Source: Rhinopomastus cyanomelas (lineage: Eukaryota > Chordata > Aves > Bucerotiformes > Rhinopomastidae). From it: a DNA stretch of 64,000 nt. The first letter of the stretch is position 1, and every line of letters begins with the position of its first letter. Positions 47,701 through 58,000 of this stretch are shown here, in pieces. The stretch is from positions 124,001 through 188,000 of the forward strand of contig VXBP01003843.1 of the NCBI GenBank assembly GCA_013400115.1, written 5' to 3'. The notes below the pieces were generated by a model, which had not been told where the DNA came from, ran no database searches, and saw only the letters and a program-made list of their open reading frames with translations. The position numbers and the translations under genes were made by a program.

Positions 47701-50700
47701 TAAGTCTCTGCATTAATTACACCTCCCACCATGATCTTAGGGAACAACATCTGTGTTGTAGACACATCAGAGGCTATGCGTTGGAATATGCTTACAAGTT
47801 AGTTGGGTCTAAAGTCTCTGACAAGAGGCTTTTCTGAGCACTTGTGGTTAGGTGTGATGTGTTTTCACCTCAGAACAGCGTTATTGGCCTGTGCTGTCCA
47901 TTAAATCTCAGGTGAGAGGCAATTGTTGAACACTAAAATATTTTTAACTCACATAAACTGTTGTTAATCCCGTTAGACTGCTGTGTGAACAGTGTGATTT
48001 CTTACTGAAGTTGAGCCAAGTCCCTTTTCATTTTCTTTACCCTGACAATAATCTTTTTATTTTCATAGGTAATTTAGGTAGTTGCTGGATTTTAATCTCT
48101 TGCGGCTAGAGGTATTGATCAACTTCTTGCAGTTTGGTTCGTGTACTTGAAATATTCTCTGCCTAAACACAGTATCTATGAAATAAGTGAATTTTTAAGT
48201 CTGTCTCAAACATACGTGTTGATATTAGTGTTTCCTTGTAGAGCTCTTGAAGTTCTTGCAAGGTCTGTGTAATGTTTCCTGTATTCAGAATTATTGTTAA
48301 AAAGATAAAAGCCTTGGTAGCTGCGTGCATATTCTCTTCCAGAAGTAATACTTTACTGTAGTGCTCAACAGTTAAGAACGTCATGGACATCTTTTTAGTC
48401 AGTGACAACGCCTTGGTTACATCACAAGGCAGAGGGAGATGTTTGTGAAAGTAATGTAACTGCAGTTGTAGGTAACTAAGGTGTTGGGAAAATACCTGAT
48501 GCACTTTGCAGCGTGGAGGAGGAGCAGCTGCATTTTACATAACTGCTTCATGCGTGTTGTGTGTAGGTGTGTTGTAGCCAGTCCTGCTACAGAGTGTGCT
48601 CTGCAGATGCTCAGACATCCCAGTACTTATGTCTCTTCCAGTACCTTTGTGTGAGTAAAACTACCCATTCAAATATTGTGTAAGAGCGTGCCCACAGTAC
48701 CATGGACTTCATAGGCATCCTGAACAGAAAACTAATTAATCCAAACCTCATGATTATCTTGACCCTGGCAATCAATGTATAATGCCAAAGTAAGACCTTC
48801 CAGCATCACACAAGGTGCCTCCAGGAGGATCTGCTCCATTATTTTACCAGGCACAGAGGTGAGACTAACTGGCCTGTAGTTCCCTGGCTCCTCCTTCCTA
48901 CCCTTTTTGAAAATAGGAATTATGTTTCCCCTTTTGCAGTCAGTGGGGACTTCACCAGACCCCCATGACTTGTGGAATAGAATAGAGAGGGGTTTAGCAA
49001 CCTCATCTGCCAGTTCTCTCAGTACCCGTGGGTGTATCCTGTCAGGTCCCATGGACTTGAACACTTTCAGGTGATCACAAACCTGATCTTCACTTATGAT
49101 GGGCAGTTCTTCCTTACAGTCCCTGCTGTTATTTTCCATGACTCCAGGAGTGTGGCTGGAGGCCTTTGCGGTGAGGACTGGGGTAAAGAAGTTATTGAGA
49201 ACCTCAGCCTTTTCCATGTCACTTGTGACCACATCACCTGTTTCCTTTCTGAGGGGGCCCACACCTTCCCTAGGCTTATTTTTACTGTTCATATACCTGT
49301 AGAAATTCTTGGTGTTCCCTTTGACCTCCCTGGCCAGGTTCAATTCACACTTTGCCTTGGCTTTCCTAACCAGATCTCTAGCTGTTCAGGCAGCTTCCTT
49401 CTATACCCCCCATTCTAGCTGTCCTCCCTTCCACTCCTTGTAGAGTTTCTTTTTGTGCCACAGCGTGTCCAGGAGCTCCTTGCTCAGCCCGCCAGGCCTC
49501 CTAGCATTCTTCCCTGCTTTCCTCTTTGCTGGTATACATTGCTCCTGGACACAGAGGAGGTGATCCTTGACTACTAACCAGCTGTCCTGGGCCCCTTTTC
49601 CCTCAAGGGCTTCATCCCATGATACTTTGGCCAGCAGATCCCTGAAGCAATCAAAGTCTGCACGCCTAAAGTCCAGGGACATAAACTTAGAAAACTTTTT
49701 CGTGGTTGCCCTGAGGATCTTCAATTCAATGGCTTCATGGTCACTGCAGCCAAGGCTGTCCTGAACCTCACATTGGTCACCAGCCCTTCCTTGTTGGTGA
49801 GAACAAGGTTCCTCCACCATTTGGAGGAGGAAGTCGTTACCTATGCAATCTAAGAACAACCTGGATTGCTGGTGCCTTGCTGTGTTGTCCCTCCAGCAGA
49901 CTTCAGGGTGGATGAAATCCGCCATGAGGACCAGGGCCTGTGACCTGAAAGCCGCTACTGTTTGCCTGTGAAGGGCCTCATCTGCTTGCTTCTGCTGGTC
50001 AGGTGGCCTGTAGCAGACCCCTACAGTAACATCACCTTTTGTTTTAACCCACACACTCTCGACCAGCTCATCATCCTGCCCCAGGTGGAGCTTCACTGAT
50101 TCCAGCTGATCACCAATATAGAGGGCAGTGCCTCCTCCTCTCCTTCCCTGCCCATCTTTCCTAAAAAGCTTGTACCCACTACTACCGTAGTGTTTCTTTT
50201 TTATGACAGTAATCTGCCTGCCAACACCCGTTTGCAGTTTTGAAATTAACCTGTAGTTTAGTCTTCACCCTAACTTTCAGATATTCACATGATGCCATGG
50301 GGTGCCAGAAGATGCTCTGTAAACAGGGCTCGGCAAGGGGAATAAGGTAGAAATCCATCTCCTTGGCATAATTTTCAGAATGAAATTGTTACTAAAGAAA
50401 GTGAATTCTTCTGTGTTTTTTAAAAGCATGAATGTAGATGAAGATAGTAGTCTAGACAGTTCATGCTTTGTTAAAGCTAAATCTGTGCTGCACAAGAAAT
50501 GCAGTGTGAAGGGAGGACATCTGGTAAATAAGTACAAAGCAAACTAAAGAGCTGTGGTGATCCTGGTTAATTCTGGCTACCCATATCAAATAAAAATGCC
50601 ATGGAAAAAGTCTAAAGAGCTGCATTTTCCATGGACTTGGGCTTTTGTCACACTAGTACACAGCAGAACTTAAGAACTTTACTCCTAGTATGAAGTGCAT

Positions 50701-51975
50701 TTAATAAGGAAGAGTGTTCACACCTCTGGTTGGACAGCCAAGTGGTTTAGGTGTAAATCTCTAGCTGTGCTTTCATTTCTGTGGCTATCAAGCACACATG
50801 GTGTTTGTTTGTAGTAAAACTACTATTCAAATATGTCTACTGCATATTGGGGGCAATAAACCCCAACCACGCCGGCTTATAGAGTGCTGAAGGAATCCTT
50901 ACAATTTTGAAGTGTAGAGTAGGTTCAGCGTGCACTGCAGTGTTTGGTTTTATTCTCGTTTTGTTTCATTCCTCAAGGGATGACACGTCTGCAGCTCTGG
51001 AAGCTTTAATCAGCTGTTACAAGAAGTATGGAAAAATTATTCCGCTTCATAACATCTACTGCAGACTGATAGAAAAAGGAGACACTGAGCTTCTGCAAAA
51101 GGGTTAGTTGCATGTTGTGAAATTCTGCCTGGGTATGTGGAAGCTTTTCTTTCATATATTACTTTTAAAATCCAACTTAGGAGTACCTAGCATGATAGTA
51201 AAACAACACACCTGTTTTCCAAAAAGCTGGACCATCTGTTTTGTTGAATGTCATTCAAAATATAGTGCAGGAAAGCACTTTAAAGACGCTCAACTGCAAA
51301 GCCACAACAGATTGTGTGACATGTTGTAATCCTTCCTTGTATTTCACAGTGTATCTCCCTACAGCTTAAATTGGAGTTTTGTGATGCTTGGACAATACTT
51401 GTGTTAAGAGTCTCTGATGCATATATTATTAAAATGCTTTGATACACTCAGTAAATTAATGAGTTTTATTCTCTCTCTAGTTTCAGAATTTATAAGCAGA
51501 GAACGTGGTGAGATGATGGCTCTTCACGATCTTTTCTTTGCTTTCTTGCAAACAGAAAAATACAAAGAGGCCAGGAAGGTCATTGAGGTAGGATTTTAAC
51601 TATAGTGCTCTAATCATGCAGTTATTTAGACTCTTAATTAGAAACATTTAAAGTTTTGAAGCTTTAATTAGACTTGTTCTGATTCATGTGAATAGAATTC
51701 AATCCCAATAACAAAAAAAAACCTTGACCAGCTTTATTTTGTGGAATTTAATATGTAAACAATGATGTTTGCATATTAAATATTGGATTGTGGAACAACT
51801 AAACTGACATCCCTGGGTGTAAAGTTACTGATCCTCTTTCTCAAGGAATTCTTTATTCTTAAAAGCACGTGAAATTTAATTTGCTGCAGACCATGCTCAG
51901 ATTTATTTGTAATGCTTGTCTACAAACAAGCGCTGTCTGCTACTGTTTGGCATTTAATTTAGCATTCCTTCTCTT

Positions 51976-52012
<37 letters not shown>

Positions 52013-55000
52013 AATAGTAAGCAGCTTATAGGAAGTAGTAGGTGACAAACGGTCTATTTGGGATTAGTATATTTTTTTATAGACTTGATTGGAATTGTGC
52101 TTTGAAATTGAGAAGTCAAATGGGCTACTGCAGAGTCTGCTAAGATTCTGATTATTCTTCTGAACACAGTCATACATTTTTAAAATGCTGCCTAAGTTTT
52201 GGGTTAATGTGTGGCAGGGGAGGCATCTTGCAGAAAAAGTAATACTTTGTACTCATCATTGTGTGCTGCTGTGTGCATCCACAGCTGTGGAACCTGAGTG
52301 TATTGGATTTTGTTTCCTTCCTAGGTAGTGGATGTGTTTTTCCTAATACCCCTTAGAATATTTGAAATACCACTTATCTCTACCTGAATAAGTTCTTGTA
52401 GTTAAAAAAAAAGTCTTAGTTGAGGATCTGCTTGTTTGTCTGTGGTGGAGCAGTACTGTCCTGCAAAGCTGAGTGTCGTAGCATTAATATTTCTATTCTG
52501 AGAGGGTTTTCTGCCTTTTGATGCAGAAGAATAGAAATATACATGTCTGACAGAAGATGACATTGAGAAGTTCATCATTCATCATGATCAAAGGAGGTAG
52601 GAGGTAAAATAAGGAAGTCTGAGTTTTGGAGATAAAATTAAATGAGTAAAACCAGTACTTGGTGTGATTTAGCAGCTAGTTTTTTGATACTGAAGTTTAA
52701 TTTGTATTGGTACATGATCTTTTAGGTCCCTTCCAATCCCTTATGGTTCTGTGATTCATCTAAGAGTTTTAACGTTGGGGGAGATTCAAGCACAGTAGAC
52801 AGTGTTTAGATTGTAAAAAACCTTCCTGAGGTAAGCTGCCATGCAAATACATCCTCGGCTTCATTGGAGCCATGTGGAATTACTGAGGTTTTCATAGAAA
52901 CTTTTGTGGAATCAGGGAAAAATCTGTCTGTAAACGAACGTCCAGTCAAATGTTCTCTTTTCACTGATGCTTGTGTTAGCAGTAGCTGTTAGAAATTACA
53001 TCCATCAGTTCCTATAGCTGCGTGTTCGAGGCTGTCTGCTCGGAGAGGTAACATGCTTCCTTGCCAGACATTGCTTCAGCCTATAAATCTCAGCAGCTGG
53101 CTCTGGTACTGGTAAGGTAAGCCTGTAATAGCTGTTGATGTGACTCATCATGAAATGTTTGTCTTCCTTTAGTAGCATTAGCTGTCTCTTCTAACTACTG
53201 GCTTTTCAGCTGCAGCAAGCCGAATGGATGGTTCTACTTGTCCACAATATACCATCAGAAAGCACAGTGTGGATAGTCTTTGTAAAACTTGGCTTTTCTG
53301 TCCAGTATGTTTCGATGGTTGGCTACCATAAAGCTGGTTCCCTAAAATAAGAGTTGACTGTGGGAAGAAAATGTGAGGGTTCAGAAGCAAGCATAAAGCA
53401 TTTAAGGGGGGCAGAGGTAAAGCCTAGTGGTGTAATATCTACAGTAGATTATACAGTGGAAGACTAGAATAAGTAGTCTGAGATACGTAACAGTTACTCT
53501 GCCAAACACCACACAGGAGTTTGTCAAAGTGCTGTGTTGGAGGGTTACAATGAGTTCTCCATCCCCTCTCGTTTACATGCCAAACAAATATGAATTATGT
53601 TAACTTCAAAGTAATTATGCTGTGGCAAAAGTTGTCCTGCCTTGGGACATCCTCAACATCTCCCTCATGAGGAGAGGCTGAGGGAGCTGGGTCTCTAGCT
53701 TAGAGAAAAGGAGACTAAGGGGTGACCTCATTAATGTCGATCAAGATGTGAAGTGTGGGAGTCGAGAGGATGGAGCCAGGCTCTTCTCAGAGTCATCTGG
53801 TGATAGGATAAGGGGTAGTGGGTGTAAGCTGGAGCACAGGAGATTCCATATCAAGATGAGAAGGAACTTCTTCATGGTGAGGGTGACAGGGCACTGGAAC
53901 AGGCTGCCCAGCAGGGTAGTGGAGTCTCCTTCTCTGGAGACATTTAAGACCCGCCTGGATATGCTCCTGTGTGACTGGATCTAGGTGATTCTGCTGTGGA
54001 TTGGACTGGATGATCTTTTGAGGTCTCTTCCAATCCTTTATGTTCTGTGAGTCTGTGAGCTCTTAGTAATCTGAAGTTTCTTTTTTGAACAAAACCACAG
54101 GGCTTCTGGTCTGTATATTGTTTTTGTGGATTTTCACTGTCAGGTTGGTGTTTAAAGAGAAAAGGTTGCTTGATGCAAGTAGAGAGTAGTCGAATTTTTT
54201 TCTTGCAGAATACTAAACTTTTTAATTAAGAAAGATTTAGCTAAGTAAAGAGAACGGGTATTGGTTATTAGCTGTAATAGAACAGAACACTAATATAAAC
54301 AAAACGTGAATACTTCTGCCACTGTCTCGAAAAACTTCAAATAGATTTCTCTCTGGCAGGTCAGTATTTTCCCAGGCAATCTGTTTTCTTTCAGCCATAA
54401 TAGGTAGGAATTAAATAAAAACGTTAGTGACCCCTTCAGTCACCTGTCTGAAGTGACTGGTCCTAGGAAGTGGAGAACAAATCAAAATGCTTTACTGTGA
54501 CTTTGGAATTCTGCTCAGCTAGAGTCTTTACAAAATGCAGAAGGAAGGCAGGCTTTTCTTCAAGAGAAGGCTCAGCTGAAAACCAGCAGAAAGGGGTGGT
54601 ATTCTGCTTGCTTTCTGCAGGAGGTGGTTGAGGGCAACCCTTTGCCAAAAGACCTTGTGACTGATAAACCCTATGGGCTTCCAGGAGCAACTGGAAAAGC
54701 TCTTGGAAGAGAAATCCCCTAGTAGAAACAGCGTGACCCACTGAACCTCAAAGAGTTAGAAAGTGGAAGAGCATTAAGAGGATAACAACTTAGATGAACC
54801 TCTTGCTTAGTACAGACCAACTGTTCTACATTTCTATAGATGTAAAAGCCAGAAAACCTCAGTGCTTTGTCTTACATGCTGTAGGAATTGCTTGAGACTC
54901 ATTAGTTGTTTGATTCTTTAAGGTTGTGAATGTTTTTAAAATACCTGAACAGCAAACCAAACATTCAATAATGGATCATTTTCAATTCTTCTGATCCATT

Positions 55001-58000
55001 GAAACAAGATCAAAATTGTAAAGGGGTGCTTGGAAGCATAATTAGAATAACAGGGGTTTTTGCTTTCATTGTTGTTATTCCGTGCAATTTTAGAGTCTCT
55101 ATTTCAGTCTGCTCTGTTGTAGAAAGTCTGCTGCCTCCTAAATGCAATGTTTAAAATTCCCTAAGATGGGGACGGATAAGCTACAAATATGGACTGTCAG
55201 GCAAGCCCCTGGAGATTTAGCTAATCTGACCTAGATGTGCTTTTGACAATTGAGACCTGCAGCATGTGAAAACACTTCTCAATTTCAAAATGAAACACAG
55301 GGGTATCTGTTGTATAGCTCAGCTGTCCTTGTAGTGACAAACACACCAATCATTTCTGAACAGGAGAGGATTTACCCTAAAGAGGTTGTAGCTTTGTCGC
55401 TGTTGAGTTCATTGGTGTTTGGATCAGCAATGATGTTGGAAGTGAATTCAGTATTTGAATTTGACCACGTCCTAAATAGAATTAGCTACAAATGCAGGCA
55501 ACATCTTTTTTTCATTTTCAAGAGCCTGTTGTGTAGGGTGTCAATTCTTGACTTAGTTGTCAGCATCTTTTCTTTGAAATTGCTTGGGAGCTCTTGAAAA
55601 AGTAGTAAGCAGGTACCTATAACAATTAAGGGGGGGGGGAGTGGGAATGTCACTAATTGGGGGGAAAAAACCTCCAATACCTGGAAAGCAAAATTCTGTA
55701 TAGATGCCAGGTTTGAATACTTGAGAAGCTACTGTTTTCCTGTAACCTTTAGGGTTGAGGCTATTTTTGTAGTATAGTTGAATATATAAAGATGCTTTGT
55801 GTTGCAGAACTGTGGGATTACCTTCCTATTTTAAAACACCTCACAGTGACTGCATGAACAGTTTGGGATGATTGCTCGGATTGTTTGGGCTGACATTTAC
55901 TCCGTAGAACACAGTCTTTTAATATATTTAGCAAATGTTAACAGTTCTGACTAAAATTTTGCATGCTGGTTTTCTGATGTGTGCCGAATCATTTCCAAAT
56001 GACGCAATGGCAGTAGTTTGGCACCTGGAGGATACGGGAAGAGGAAATTGTCAGTGTTGAAAAGATAGAAAGGAAATGCACTTTCTCAGTGGGAATTGCT
56101 TCCATGGCTTTGGAGCTGAGACTTGCTATTTCTCGTATTTCTCACAGCTTTTTTTTCCCAAGCTGTCTCTTTTATGCGCAGTGGTGTTCCAATTGTGGAA
56201 GCTGAAAGCCTTCAGGACTCAAAACACGTGTTTCTCTGTAGGGATGAACAGACATTTCTTCAAATCCCTTTGAGCTGTACTAATGTGAATTTGGATACCT
56301 GAAATCAAAGTAGAGCCCTCTCTGCAAATGATTCCTTTGGAAAACATCAAGAGTATAAATAAAATCAATCCAAGTACCCTGTGGGAGGGAGGGGCAGGAG
56401 GTGAAAACGATGGACACGATGCTTGCAGGATGTTTTGTATAATTGTTCTAGATCCCTTATATAGATGCATGTACTGGCATGTCTCTAAAATGTTGGAGAA
56501 CTTTTCATTGTGGCATCTTGAATATTACCCATTAGTTCCTTTGTGCACACACATTTAAGTGGAAGCCTTTGCTTCTTTTCTGGGATAGAGTGCTCTGTAA
56601 ATTTCTGCTTTTCATACTGACTAGTAGCAAGAGAAGTCAAAATGCAATTGTCTTTGTAGTTGTAAGAAATGGCCAGCATTAGCAATGAAGCCAGATGGTC
56701 ATGATGGGACGAAGAGGTGGTTTTTAAGACATTGCAGCAGTGCTGAATATGAATGCTTCGTTATAAAGACTGTTTGGAAACGTTTAGTGCAGTTCTCTAC
56801 CATGCCTACTAAAGGATTAACTGTGGGTAATTCCTGTGGTGGTAGAAATCACTTTACATTTCAGATCTTCTGAAGTGTACCTTAAGTTAACTCTTGGCAG
56901 TTCAACCAAGCCAACTCTCTTTGTGCAGGCAAAATAGAAAATGTGTTGAATCAAATGTCTGGTTTTTAAGTCTCTCATAAATGCATCCTAACTTGTATGT
57001 TTGTGAGCTTGTAGTCTCGTTCAGATTTCAACAAACTAACAAAAACAGTGACTTTCATTACAAGTGCTGGTATTATTATATTTGCTTTTCCTTCGAGTAC
57101 TTTTGGAATAATGTGTTTCTTTTTGTGGTAATGTGTTACAGACCCCTGGCTTGAGAGCACAGTCTGGAAGGCTGCAGTGGTTTGCAGAAAGGTGTATAGC
57201 TAATAATCAGGTATGTGGCTCCTATGATGTCTTCTGTTGTGATATTCCAAGAGAAATTGTTTTGAAGTATTTAATGGCTAGATTTTTCTGTTTGTGAAAG
57301 GATGTGTGATAGGCTAATGCTCAGTGTAAATGCTGCTTAAACAGAAATACTCTTTTAGGTGAATCCACACAGCAAGTGCGTGCACACAGATAGAGAAACA
57401 GTTGTTCTGCTGAGCTGTAACAGCGTTCTTCTTTCTTTTTGAAGATGGAGATTTTGGAACACTTGGTAGAATTGACTCAAAATCTATTTGAATGTGATAG
57501 AGATGAGATGTACTACTACCTGCTTCAGCTGTGTGGTAAGTGAGCTTAAATGGCACAAGTTCTCCAACCCATGTTATTGCTTTGTGTCCCAGTGTGAAAG
57601 TCTACTCTACTTTGGGTTTGAATATGCATAAAAAGAAAAACTGCTCGTTGTTCATAACCCATAAAGACCTGGAGTCTCCTCTAAAATTGGCTCTGGTTCT
57701 GAAAGGTGTGCCGCCTTCTAAAAATTCTTCACCAGCCACAACCTACTTTTTGCTTCCTTTATAAGAACGGACCAGTTTTTAAAACTGAATGTTCATTTCT
57801 GCGCTGCAGTCTTAATGCAGGATTTATCTACAATAATTGTTATTAGTGTCTCATACTGTATTACATGTAATAAAACATGTGGAGACTAGTTATTTTAAAG
57901 TGCTGAAGGATTGGGTATGGAACACTACACTGTGAATTGGGACACCACGGTTTTTAACCACAGCATCACAGGGATTAATTGCTGTGTACTTCTGGGATGT

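Larger units (their letters stand above)
51588..57141 (+). other. LRPPRC: LRPPRC intron 25
   Basis: 5.55-kb intron, the largest in the window. It contains a (TC)n microsatellite at 51979-52011, a CR1 tail near 52714-52757 and a CR1 3' fragment at 53.64-54.05 kb. Nothing else coding was recognised. Confidence 0.7.
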